From Bacillus licheniformis DSM 13 = ATCC 14580 (GTDB lineage: Bacteria > Bacillota > Bacilli > Bacillales > Bacillaceae), in assembly GCF_000011645.1 (NCBI RefSeq), contig NC_006270.3, positions 2,167,501-2,231,500 on the forward strand: a DNA stretch of 64,000 bases, read 5' to 3'. A program made the position numbers and the translations under genes. Below the pieces are notes generated by a model. That model was not told the origin of the DNA and ran no database searches. It saw only the letters and a list, made by a program, of their open reading frames with translations. Below are positions 30,267-37,768 of the stretch, one piece after another (within the stretch, counting starts at the first letter, position 1; each line of letters starts with the position of its first letter).

Positions 30267-32933
30267 TCAGGAGCCGTTGCCGTCCAATATTTGAACAAAC
30301 CCGTTTGTTCCGTCGACTCGGATGTAAGCGCCGTCTTCTATGATTTCTGTCGCTTTGTCGATCCCGACGACAGCAGGAATGCCGTATTCCCTTGCCACTA
30401 CTGAACCATGGGTCATCATGCCGCCTACTTCCGTAATCAGTCCGACCGCTGAAGTAAAGAGCGGAGTCCAGCCCGGATCAGTATACGGCGCCACTAATAT
30501 GTCCCCTTGATTCAGCTTCGCGTCTTCAGGACTCTTTGCAACTCTGGCGGTCCCTTCGATGATTCCCGCGGAAACAGGGGTACCTGTGAGAGCGCCTTCA
30601 GGACTTTTTTCATTTCGCAGCTTTCCTGTGATGATCTCCCCTTTACTCGTCATCACGCGTGGAGATGTGAGCTTTTGATTGGACGTATGCTGCCGTTTTC
30701 TGTCTGTTAACAATTCCGGAATATCCCCGATGCCGCGATTCTCCAATAGGGCGATAAGCTCCTCAAGCGTAAAGTAAAAGACATCTTCTTCACAATTCAA
30801 AATCCCTTTTCCAACGAGGGTGCGGGCTTCTTTAAGAATCGCTTTTTTGTATAAAAACATCAGTTTTACAAGTGTAAATTTATGATGCTCCCGCATTCCC
30901 ATCAAGCTTCGGTACATATGAACGAGCCGGGAGACTCTCTTTTTTTCTGGAAAACGAAATTGAGAGATGATCTCCTTTTTTGCCTCTTCCGCTTCGGTTT
31001 CACCTTGTTTAAATTTCCTTCTGTGTTCCCCGGCGGCAATCGTCCGAATATGGCTGAGTATGGACGGAACGAGCTGAACCGGGGCCTCGGCCCATCTCGG
31101 CCTTGTCAAATCGATTTCTCCCACGCACCGCATCCCGTACTTTTTGAGAAAATCGTCTAAACTGCGTTTCATTTCGGCGCCGCCGGGGATTTTGAGCAGT
31201 TCTTCCATAAAATTTTCGCTGTTTGCACGCTTGAAATAGTCAATGACAGCAGGATACTTTCTCGCCTGATCGGAAAGATCTCCTAACTCTAGACCCATTT
31301 CCGTTGTGACATTATGGGGCAGGGATTTATACAATTTCCCCAGCAAAATAGCGCTTTTCTCGTCCCCCAGCTTCTTTTTCAGCTTTTTTTCGAGCAATCC
31401 GGCTGCAATCATTCCGCTCAAGACATACACAGCGACTTTTGAAAGCACGTCTTGCAACATGTTTCCCATTCCTTTTTGGATGACGCGGATCGTCTCAGCA
31501 CCGGAAGTCCGGCTAAGCTGCTCTTCGGTGTCCGTCACGATCGCTTCAATGATCAATTCCGCTTTTTTCTCGGCTTTATCCGGATTTCTCATGAGCAGGA
31601 TTCCGGCAACTTTTAATGCTGCCGGAATCAAAATCGGCGCCAAATTCCCGGCAATATGAAAAATGCCTTTTGTGGATGTGGAATATAGCTGATGTTCTTT
31701 GCGCTTGACTACCTCCGATACAGCTGATGCCATCAACTGATCCATGCCGCTCAATACTTTAAGCAGCCGGCTTCGGACGAATTTGAGGGAGAGAGCACCC
31801 GTAATATCGGCAAAGACTCTTCCTCCCGCTTCGCGAAGAATCGGCTGTGCCGAAGGATCTTTTTTTAAAAATCGGAGGACTTGGCTGATAACCGATACAC
31901 CCAATGGTTTCAGCGGATCGGTCATCATTTGGATGTAGCCAAAATTAATCAATACGTGCGGCCTATCATCAAAAAAGCGTACGACCGGGTAAAGGGATGT
32001 GATCGGCCGGCTTTGAAGAATGTAAAACCTGCCGCCGGCAAAAGCCCACTCGATATCCTGTTCCTTGCCATAGTGAGCCTCGATTTTGCGCCCCAGTTCT
32101 GCTAATTCAATGATTCTTGGATCCGGCAAAGCCTGTGTTTGTTGTTTTTCCGGAGAGAGGGTTTTCTGGACGGTTCCTCCCTCTGGTACGGAGTAAATGG
32201 CCGATTCTTTCTTAGAGAGTTGTTTTTTAACGATTTCACCAGACCGAATCTGATACAGATCAGCGCTGACGACGCCGGACACCAACGCTTCACCCAAGCC
32301 GAAGCTGGCATCGATGGATACCGTTTTGCGGTGCCCCGTGATCGGATCCGCCGTGAACATAATTCCGGAAACCTCGGGAAAAACCATCTCTTGAACGACA
32401 ACCGCAAGAAAGACAGAGCGGTGGTCGAAACCGTTTTTCGCTCGGTAGGAAATCGCCCTGTCTGTAAACAGCGAGGACCAGCATTGTTTCACCGCTTCAA
32501 GAAGCTGATCTTTCCCGCAGACGTTCAAAAAGGTGTCCTGCTGTCCCGCGAATGAAGCATCTGGCAGGTCTTCAGCCGTTGCGCTGGAGCGGACGGCATA
32601 GGCTTTATCTTTGCCGGTCGTATCTATGCCCTCCAATATCGCCGATTTGATCTCGTCAGGCATGGAGATCTGAGCAAGATGCTCACGAATTTGTTTCCCC
32701 ACAGTCCGAATCTGTTCAAGATCATCATGTTTGAGCTGTTCAAGCTGATCGAACAGACTGTCGATGATGCCGCTTGTTTGTATGAACGCACGGTAGGCTT
32801 CAGTTGATATGCAAAATCCCTGAGGAACGGGAAAGCCCGCTTTTGTCATTTCCCCAAGGTTCGCCCCTTTCCCGCCGACAGAGGGCAAGTCAAATTGATC
32901 GATTTCATTGAAATACAGCACGTATTTCTCCAT
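30267..32933 (-). CDS. PEP synthase-like / rifamycin phosphotransferase-type enzyme
   Basis: An 888-residue protein. ATG 32933 has AAGGAGAGG 6 nt upstream. The N-terminal ATP-grasp domain (VGGKGANLGEMTKAGFPVP; AVRSSATAEDLPDASFAGQQ; VSGIMFTADPITGH) is followed by a long central helical domain and a C-terminal swivelling His domain with catalytic His in GGMMTHGSVVAREYGIPAVV. The family includes PpsA and the rifamycin-inactivating phosphotransferases (RPH) that pass the ATP beta-phosphate to the drug; B. subtilis Pps of similar length belongs here. The lack of the long PEP-binding C-terminal barrel of true PpsA favours the RPH side. No rifamycin-associated RAE palindrome was found upstream. Confidence 0.85.
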   Translation of the reverse strand: MEKYVLYFNEIDQFDLPSVGGKGANLGEMTKAGFPVPQGFCISTEAYRAFIQTSGIIDSLFDQLEQLKHDDLEQIRTVGKQIREHLAQISMPDEIKSAILEGIDTTGKDKAYAVRSSATAEDLPDASFAGQQDTFLNVCGKDQLLEAVKQCWSSLFTDRAISYRAKNGFDHRSVFLAVVVQEMVFPEVSGIMFTADPITGHRKTVSIDASFGLGEALVSGVVSADLYQIRSGEIVKKQLSKKESAIYSVPEGGTVQKTLSPEKQQTQALPDPRIIELAELGRKIEAHYGKEQDIEWAFAGGRFYILQSRPITSLYPVVRFFDDRPHVLINFGYIQMMTDPLKPLGVSVISQVLRFLKKDPSAQPILREAGGRVFADITGALSLKFVRSRLLKVLSGMDQLMASAVSEVVKRKEHQLYSTSTKGIFHIAGNLAPILIPAALKVAGILLMRNPDKAEKKAELIIEAIVTDTEEQLSRTSGAETIRVIQKGMGNMLQDVLSKVAVYVLSGMIAAGLLEKKLKKKLGDEKSAILLGKLYKSLPHNVTTEMGLELGDLSDQARKYPAVIDYFKRANSENFMEELLKIPGGAEMKRSLDDFLKKYGMRCVGEIDLTRPRWAEAPVQLVPSILSHIRTIAAGEHRRKFKQGETEAEEAKKEIISQFRFPEKKRVSRLVHMYRSLMGMREHHKFTLVKLMFLYKKAILKEARTLVGKGILNCEEDVFYFTLEELIALLENRGIGDIPELLTDRKRQHTSNQKLTSPRVMTSKGEIITGKLRNEKSPEGALTGTPVSAGIIEGTARVAKSPEDAKLNQGDILVAPYTDPGWTPLFTSAVGLITEVGGMMTHGSVVAREYGIPAVVGIDKATEIIEDGAYIRVDGTNGFVQILDGNGS

Positions 32934-33060
32934 TCTATCCTCTCCTTAAAATCCGCTTTTTGCAGCAACTTTACACCGCATTTTCCAGCGTGACATGCAT
33001 CAATATTCAGCTCAAACCATGAACAGATGCCTAACGCGGCATACCTTCTTTATACGAATA

Positions 33061-33104
33061 AAATAAACACTATGTTGATTAATATTCATCATGTTTATTA
33101 TAAT
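33061..33104 (+). promoter_or_regulatory. Promoter and candidate operator before the TetR gene
   Basis: TTGATT (33075), an 18-nt spacer, TATAAT (33099). The same bases form an inverted repeat AATAAACA ... TGTTTATT with an inner TTGATTAATATTCA, so a dimeric repressor bound here would cover the promoter. Probably autoregulation by the TetR protein; inferred. Confidence 0.5.
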
Positions 33105-33123
33105 TGCGCAAAAGGAGAACGCA

Positions 33124-33213
33124 ATGAACAATCAATCGGCAAATGTTAAGTTCTCAACACAAAGATGGAAATTGTTGATTTTCATGAACCGTCAGGAGGA
33201 TTTGAATGACTGA
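33124..33213 (+). CDS. 29-residue leader ORF overlapping the TetR gene
   Basis: ATG 33124 has AAAGGAG 6 nt upstream. The frame encodes MNNQSANVKFSTQRWKLLIF and nine more residues and ends TGA 8 nt inside the TetR gene, so ribosomes ending here can reinitiate. The sequence shows no domain. It probably couples TetR translation. Confidence 0.45.
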   Translation: MNNQSANVKFSTQRWKLLIFMNRQEDLND

Positions 33214-33811
33214 GCAGAAAAAAGACCGCAGGGTAAAACGCACGAAAAAAATGATTAGAGACGCACTCTCTGAACTGATGAAAAATAAAGCGTTTGAAGA
33301 GATATCCGTTACGGACATTACGAAGAAAGCCGATATTAACCGCGGCACGTTTTACTTGCACTACGAAGATAAATACGATTTGCTGGACCAAAGCGAGGAG
33401 GAAATCATCCAAGAGATCAATAAAATTGCTAAACGCTCGATTCACTCAATGGATGTATTAAATCAGGATGTGATTGACCATCCGCTGACATTCGTCGTCG
33501 ACATTTTTCAATATATAAAAGAAAACGAAGTTTTTATGAAGGCAGTTTTAGGCCCTAAAGGCCCGGGTTCTTTCCGTTTAAAATTCAAATCGGTTTTGAT
33601 CAGCAATTTAAAACGGCTGAAAACAGCGATCAGAACGGATCCGATTGTACCGGAAGACTACTTGATTTCCTACATAACCGGCGCTCATATCAGCGTTATG
33701 CAGCAATGGCTTGAGAACGGGATGAAAGAGACGCCGCATGATATGGCGCTGATTTTATCAAAAATAACCGGAATGGGCCCTGCATATGCGGCAGGGCTGA
33801 GAAAAAAATGA
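33206..33811 (+). CDS. TetR family transcriptional regulator
   Basis: A 201-residue protein, ATG 33206 with AGGAGG 6 nt upstream. The N-terminal HTH is clear: KKMIRDALSELMKNKAFEEI, VTDITKKADINRGTFYLHY; the ligand domain is of the TetR_C_8/YezE-like type (ISYITGAHISVMQQWLENGM). Typically represses an efflux or detoxification gene. The gene is divergent from the PEP synthase-type gene 270 nt away; either it or downstream genes could be its target. Confidence 0.88.
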   Translation: MTEQKKDRRVKRTKKMIRDALSELMKNKAFEEISVTDITKKADINRGTFYLHYEDKYDLLDQSEEEIIQEINKIAKRSIHSMDVLNQDVIDHPLTFVVDIFQYIKENEVFMKAVLGPKGPGSFRLKFKSVLISNLKRLKTAIRTDPIVPEDYLISYITGAHISVMQQWLENGMKETPHDMALILSKITGMGPAYAAGLRKK

Positions 33812-33823
33812 CCGGCTTTCAGG

Positions 33824-33846
33824 AAGAGGGATAACCCTCTTTTTTG
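33824..33846 (+). terminator. Terminator of the TetR gene
   Basis: AGAGGG with CCCTCT followed by TTTTTT. Confidence 0.75.
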
Positions 33847-33912
33847 CTTTTTTCGTGTTATGTATAAGAAATCAATAACAATCCAAAATATAGTGAAAAA
33901 GGTGGTGAGACC

Positions 33913-34038
33913 ATGCAGAAGAAAGGTATTCAAAACAGCAGCCTTGAGCAGCTGAAAAACGATCACGAAACAGAAAGCGCATTCCAGCAGGATGACAAAA
34001 ACAATAAACAGCAACAAAACAGGAATGCTTTAAAATAA
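33913..34038 (+). CDS. 41-residue hydrophilic peptide before yndM
   Basis: ATG 33913 has AAGGTGG 7 nt upstream. The product is Gln/Asn/Lys-rich (IQNSSLEQLKNDHETESAFQ, then QDDKNNKQQQNRNALK), like small acid-soluble or forespore proteins of bacilli, and is followed 21 nt later by the YndM-like gene. The family is not recognised; a sporulation link is suspected from composition. Confidence 0.5.
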   Translation: MQKKGIQNSSLEQLKNDHETESAFQQDDKNNKQQQNRNALK

Positions 34039-34059
34039 GCTGAAAGGTGAGGAAACGAA

Positions 34060-34524
34060 ATGAAGCATGTAAGAGCATTGTGTTTAAAATTCATTGTGAG
34101 CCTTGTCCTTTTATATGTGGTCCTAACTCTGTTTTTTGGCGTTCCATTCGGTGAAATGTTTGTTTTGACATTGTTTCTGGGTGTGATATCCTATCTGGTC
34201 GGAGATCTTCTGCTGCTGCCGAGAACAAACAATACAACCGCGACAATGGGAGATTTTGGCCTTTCACTCGTATTGATTTGGGTGATTCTCGCCATGCAAA
34301 ATAATCCCCCGTATGGTACGCTTGCTGCAGCTTCAATCGTGTCAGCGATCGGCGTCACAGTGTTCGAATATTTTTTCCACCGCTATATGGAAGCCAACGT
34401 CTTGAACGAAACAGAAAACGGAAAACGGGAAAACAGAGAAAAGCCTGGTTCATTGCAGTATCAAAGCGAATCATCAGAGGAGCTTTATCCGGTTACCCAC
34501 TCTAAAAAACAGGACGAAGAATAA
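34060..34524 (+). CDS. YndM family (DUF2512) membrane protein
   Basis: A 154-residue protein with four hydrophobic helices (residues about 5-26, 28-50, 60-80, 85-107) and a charged cytosolic tail of 45 residues rich in Glu/Lys. The pattern FGVPFGEMFVLTLFLGVISY and YLVGDLLLLPRTNNTTATMG is that of DUF2512/YndM. ATG 34060 has AGGTGAGG upstream. Function unknown; YndM-type genes have been linked to sporulation expression by memory only. Confidence 0.8.
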   Translation: MKHVRALCLKFIVSLVLLYVVLTLFFGVPFGEMFVLTLFLGVISYLVGDLLLLPRTNNTTATMGDFGLSLVLIWVILAMQNNPPYGTLAAASIVSAIGVTVFEYFFHRYMEANVLNETENGKRENREKPGSLQYQSESSEELYPVTHSKKQDEE

Positions 34525-34530
34525 GCATGA

Positions 34531-34557
34531 AAGCCTGCCGACCCGGCAGGTTTTTTT
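34531..34557 (+). terminator. Terminator of the yndM-like gene
   Basis: CCTGCCG with CGGCAGG and T7. Confidence 0.85.
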
Positions 34558-34644
34558 ACGTTTATGACCAGAGGCATTTTTCATTGATTAAAGGAATATC
34601 CGTCTTTTTCACGAATTGATATAAAAAAGTGAGGAGGACAAAAA

Positions 34645-35160
34645 ATGACACATAGCGCATTAAAGCATTTAGATTATCACAATTGGGCGAATCAAAGGGT
34701 GCTCACCCACCTGAAAAGCCTGCCTGAAGAGCTGTTCACCCGGGAAATCAAAAGCGTTTTTCAAACTGTATCTGAGGTTGTTACCCATATGTGCGTGGCT
34801 GACGCCTTATGGCTGAAGATCATATCCGGAGCCGCTTACGAGGAAGCAAAGGAAACAGGCATGCGTCTGAAAGAAGGATTAAAGAGGAAAAAGATCGATG
34901 ACTTCATTTCCATCTTTCATGACACGGCGCTTCAATATGAAGCGTTTTTTGAAAATCTTGAAGACCCCGATGGTGAAATCACGATTGCCCATCCAATATT
35001 AGGCGAAATCAAAACGCCTATTAGCGAAATCCTTCATCACGTAGTCAACCACGGCACTTATCACAGAGGCAATATTTCAGCGATGCTGAGACAAATGGGT
35101 GAAGCGGGTGTGCCAACGGACTATATTTATTATTTATTAAGCCTGAAGCAAACGACATAA
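34645..35160 (+). CDS. DinB family metal-binding protein
   Basis: A 171-residue four-helix bundle protein; ATG 34645 follows GAGGAGG. The likely metal His residues are in VSEVVTHMCVADALW and in LHHVVNHGTYHRGNISAML (H...H-x3-H pattern). DinB/YfiT proteins share this fold with thiol-dependent metal transferases such as bacillithiol S-transferases. Function uncertain: a bacillithiol transferase or a damage-inducible protein. Notably a bacillithiol gene (bshB2) lies in the same window but far away. Confidence 0.85.
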   Translation: MTHSALKHLDYHNWANQRVLTHLKSLPEELFTREIKSVFQTVSEVVTHMCVADALWLKIISGAAYEEAKETGMRLKEGLKRKKIDDFISIFHDTALQYEAFFENLEDPDGEITIAHPILGEIKTPISEILHHVVNHGTYHRGNISAMLRQMGEAGVPTDYIYYLLSLKQTT

Positions 35161-35164
35161 ATAA

Positions 35165-35200
35165 AAAAACCCTTGTTCCGTCTTTGGAACAAGGGTTTCA
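35165..35200. terminator. Bidirectional terminator between dinB-like gene and azoR1
   Basis: AACCCTTGTTCC pairs with GGAACAAGGGTT with A- and T-rich flanks. Confidence 0.85.
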
Positions 35201-35203
35201 CAA

Positions 35204-35830
35204 TTAAAATGATGCTGCAAGCTTTTTAGCTTCTGCTAAGCCGTTTTCAATAATTTTTTGAGCGTCGTCAGGAACAGCGTTGTGTCCTTCGATGACAACG
35301 GTATGCAAGTCTTGAACACCGAAGAAGCCCATGACGGTTTTCATGTAGTTCAACGACATTTCCATTGCAGCCATCGGTCCTTCAGAATAGAAGCCTCCTC
35401 TTGCATTTAACAGAGCAACCTTCTTATCTCCCATCAGGCCTTTAGGTCCTTCAGGAGTGTATGTAAACGTCACTCCTGCGCGGGACAAGTAGTCCACATA
35501 AGTGTGAAGTACAGCTGGAACGGCGAAGTTCCACAATGGGAAAGCAAAAACAACCTTATCGGCTTTGACGAATTCGTCTAAGTAACGATCCGCTACAGCG
35601 GCGGCAGCTTTTTCATCCTCGTTCAATTCCATGCCTTTTCCTGCTTTAAATGTCCCGTTAATGGCATTTCTGCCTAGGTACGGCGGGTTTTCTCTGTAAA
35701 GGTCAAGCTCTACAATTTCATCGTTTGGATGATTTTCTTTATAGCTGTTAAGAAACGCTTCATAAAGTTTTACAGATACAGCTTCTTCAGCTGTACGGTC
35801 ATTAGCTTTAACAAACAATACTTTAGACAT
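35204..35830 (-). CDS. azoR1: FMN-dependent NADH-azoreductase AzoR1 (YocJ)
   Basis: A 208-residue flavodoxin-fold enzyme. ATG 35830 has GGGAGG 8 nt upstream. The N-terminal MSKVLFVKANDRTAEEA phosphate loop, FAFPLWNFAVPAVLHTYVDY (FMN-binding PLWNF motif) and NARGGFYSEGP are all characteristic. It uses NADH to reduce azo compounds and quinones in the cytosol. In B. subtilis azoR1 belongs to the quinone/diamide-stress regulons. Single gene here. Confidence 0.95.
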   Translation of the reverse strand: MSKVLFVKANDRTAEEAVSVKLYEAFLNSYKENHPNDEIVELDLYRENPPYLGRNAINGTFKAGKGMELNEDEKAAAAVADRYLDEFVKADKVVFAFPLWNFAVPAVLHTYVDYLSRAGVTFTYTPEGPKGLMGDKKVALLNARGGFYSEGPMAAMEMSLNYMKTVMGFFGVQDLHTVVIEGHNAVPDDAQKIIENGLAEAKKLAASF

Positions 35831-35926
35831 TCTATTTTCCTCCCGTTGCTAACGTTTTAATATTTACTTACAAATAGTATGTTACTTTCATTTAAATAGA
35901 AAGTCAACTCATTTATTTTTCTAACC

Positions 35927-35953
35927 AAAAAAAGCACCCATTGGGCGCTTTAT
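35927..35953 (-). terminator. Terminator of yocK
   Basis: On the minus strand AAAGCGCCCAATGGGTGCTTT then TTTT; the stem begins within the last codons of yocK. Confidence 0.75.
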
Positions 35954-36432
35954 TTGGAGTCCTGTTCCTGGTCAAGCCGTTCATAGACGTATGAATGTTT
36001 TTGGTCCATCGTTTCTTTATTCGTCAAATCCTTCATTTGCCGTGTAAATTGCCGATCATTCTCTGTGCGGTCTTCTTGTCTTGCTTCCGCTTGAGCTTCG
36101 GCGGTTCTTCGCGCATATGGAATCGCTTCAAGGCGTTCATAGGGGATTTCTTTTCCCGTTGTTTCACACGTGCCGTATGTGCCGTCTTTCATCCTATTTA
36201 AAGCGTCTTCGATCTCTTTCAGCAAAGCATCGTCCGATTGCCGGAAAGCCTGGTCCCTCATTCGTTCGGTATACACGCCGGCATGGTCGGCAAGATGATT
36301 GTCAATACCGTTTGACAATTCGCCTGTTTCTTCATTCATCGGCTGCACCTCAGACTTTGTACCTGTGATTTCGTTTTTTAAGCTGATTAATTTATCGTAA
36401 AGGTGCTGTTTTTGTTCCTCTGTCAATGGCAT
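35950..36432 (-). CDS. yocK: General stress protein YocK (DksA/TraR-like)
   Basis: A 160-residue protein. ATG 36432 (MPLTEEQKQHLYDKL) was chosen because AAAGGAGG sits 9 nt upstream. A long N-terminal coiled coil (about 1-75, with acidic residues as in DksA) is followed by a degenerate zinc-finger region, YGTCETTGKEIPYERLEAIP, where only one Cys of the usual four remains. B. subtilis YocK is about the same length and sigma-B-dependent; a sigma-B-like promoter is visible upstream. It may enter the RNA polymerase secondary channel, by family analogy. Confidence 0.9.
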   Translation of the reverse strand: MPLTEEQKQHLYDKLISLKNEITGTKSEVQPMNEETGELSNGIDNHLADHAGVYTERMRDQAFRQSDDALLKEIEDALNRMKDGTYGTCETTGKEIPYERLEAIPYARRTAEAQAEARQEDRTENDRQFTRQMKDLTNKETMDQKHSYVYERLDQEQDSK

Positions 36433-36457
36433 GTTGATCATCCTCCTTTCTTTTTCA

Positions 36458-36482
36458 TTACCCGATTGCCAAAAGGGAAAAC
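36458..36482 (-). promoter_or_regulatory. Sigma-B-type promoter of yocK
   Basis: On the minus strand GTTTTC, a 13-nt spacer and GGGTAA, near the sigma-B consensus GTTTAA-N13/14-GGGTAT, 26 nt before the yocK start. Confidence 0.65.
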
Positions 36483-36545
36483 GTGCATTTCTCCGCAAAA
36501 AAAGACCGTTCATTCGCAAAGGAGCGTTTGAACAGCCTGTTGAGA

Positions 36546-36890
36546 TTATGCACATAAGTATTTTGATAACAGCGCTTGAATTTCAAGCATGTCGGTATCC
36601 TTCGTAAATTCCAGATCAAAGATTTTGCTGCTGGTCATCAGAGAAAGAGAACTGTCTGGATTGAACATGCTGACTTCTCTAATCGCAAAGCCTTCAATCG
36701 ATCTGTAAGGCAGGAAGACGCGGACTTTCTTTTTAGAAAACAGTTTATTATCAAAAAAAATAATCCGCTTGTTCGTAAAACATATTTGATCCATTCTTAG
36801 TCTGCAAACCGATTCAATTTTTTCTCCTTCTATAAGCAGCGGTTCAAATTTTTTGCCGTCTGCTGTTTTGCTTGCTGAAAAAACGCCCAA
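36546..36890 (-). CDS. Bacterial PH domain protein
   Basis: A 114-residue protein. TTG 36890 has GAGGGG 6 nt upstream. It folds as a PH-like beta barrel: KFEPLLIEGEKIESVCRL, ICFTNKRIIFFDNKLFSKKK, RVFLPYRSIEGFAIRE, FDLEFTKDTDMLEIQALL with the closing helix. The ICFTNKRIIF pattern is typical of bPH_1/YozO-type domains. Cytosolic, no membrane span. Function not known; located just upstream of the stress gene yocK. Confidence 0.8.
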   Translation of the reverse strand: MGVFSASKTADGKKFEPLLIEGEKIESVCRLRMDQICFTNKRIIFFDNKLFSKKKVRVFLPYRSIEGFAIREVSMFNPDSSLSLMTSSKIFDLEFTKDTDMLEIQALLSKYLCA

Positions 36891-37138
36891 TCAAAACCCC
36901 TCTTTCTATGTGTCCAATTTATGTTTATGCACAAGGCAAAGTATGCTGTCAGTTAATAATAAGGATACGATAACCCTGATTTATAAACAATTACGAGCAG
37001 ATTACATTTCTTTAACTCTATATGTTTGTTTTTACTATCAATTAATACGCCCGGCGGACGCGTGAGGTTTCAACTTTTCATCAGTTTTTTCAGCTTATTT
37101 TTCGTTTGCTATGAATCAAAAGGTGCATAGCGGATACA
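36891..37138. other. Intergenic, nothing recognised
   Basis: No gene with a ribosome site and no clear hairpin. AT-rich promoter-like bases for the minus-strand PH gene may lie here. Confidence 0.3.
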
Positions 37139-37177
37139 GCAAAAAACCGCAGCAAGATGTTCTGCTTCTGCGGTTCT
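37139..37177 (-). terminator. Terminator of the 69-residue protein gene
   Basis: On the minus strand AACCGCAGAAGCAG with TTGCTGCGGTT, then TTTTTT. Confidence 0.75.
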
Positions 37178-37290
37178 CCTCTGACGTTATTATGCCTTTT
37201 ATGTACGTCGGCACTTGGTCACACTTCCGATTCAGCCAGCCGATTTTTTATGAAAGTGTTCGGTTTTGTTGAAACTTTATGCGAATGAAT

Positions 37291-37500
37291 TCAGGCTTTT
37301 ACTTCTTCAAAGTATTCTTTGTAATAGCCGCCGACTTTGTTTGTATTATCGATGATAAACAAAAATTCTCCCGTTTCGTTTTTGACCTCGTATATGTTAC
37401 CGACGGTCAGCGCTCTGTTGACGATATACTTTTTGGCATCGGTATGTATGCACTTTACTTTTTTAATGGTTTTATTGTTCTGCCATTTTTCATGAATCAT
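37291..37500 (-). CDS. 69-residue conserved small protein (DUF6501-like)
   Basis: ATG 37500 has AAAGGAG 8 nt upstream, so the longer open frame is rejected. Sequence: MIHEKWQNNKTIKKVKCIHT, NRALTVGNIYEVKNETGEFL, then a KVGGYYKEYFEEV end. All-beta SH3/KOW-like prediction (IYEVKNETGEFLFIIDNTNK). The length and pattern suit the small Bacillus DUF6501 group; I hold this loosely. Divergent from dhaS. Confidence 0.6.
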   Translation of the reverse strand: MIHEKWQNNKTIKKVKCIHTDAKKYIVNRALTVGNIYEVKNETGEFLFIIDNTNKVGGYYKEYFEEVKA

Positions 37501-37768
37501 GTGGATGTCTCCTTTTTCATACGTGTATAGTTTCCATTGTAGCGTTTTTTCGCCGAAATGCAATGCGCTCTGTCGGCGAATGTGGTTTTTGCCAAACATG
37601 AATATTGATTTGGTTTCATTCCCTGTTATAGAATGGTGGTGTATAGTTCCAAAATCAGAAATATATCCCTCTTTCATCCGCGTAATGACCGAACTAAAAG
37701 ACAAACCAGCACCAAGACAACTCACCTGAAGACAGACCAAAATTTTAAAGGAGGTTTGTTTGACAAAC

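Noticed and set aside
32934..33060. Rifamycin-associated element (RAE) upstream of the PEP synthase-type gene
   Set aside because: No GGGGCTTGC-type palindrome is present.
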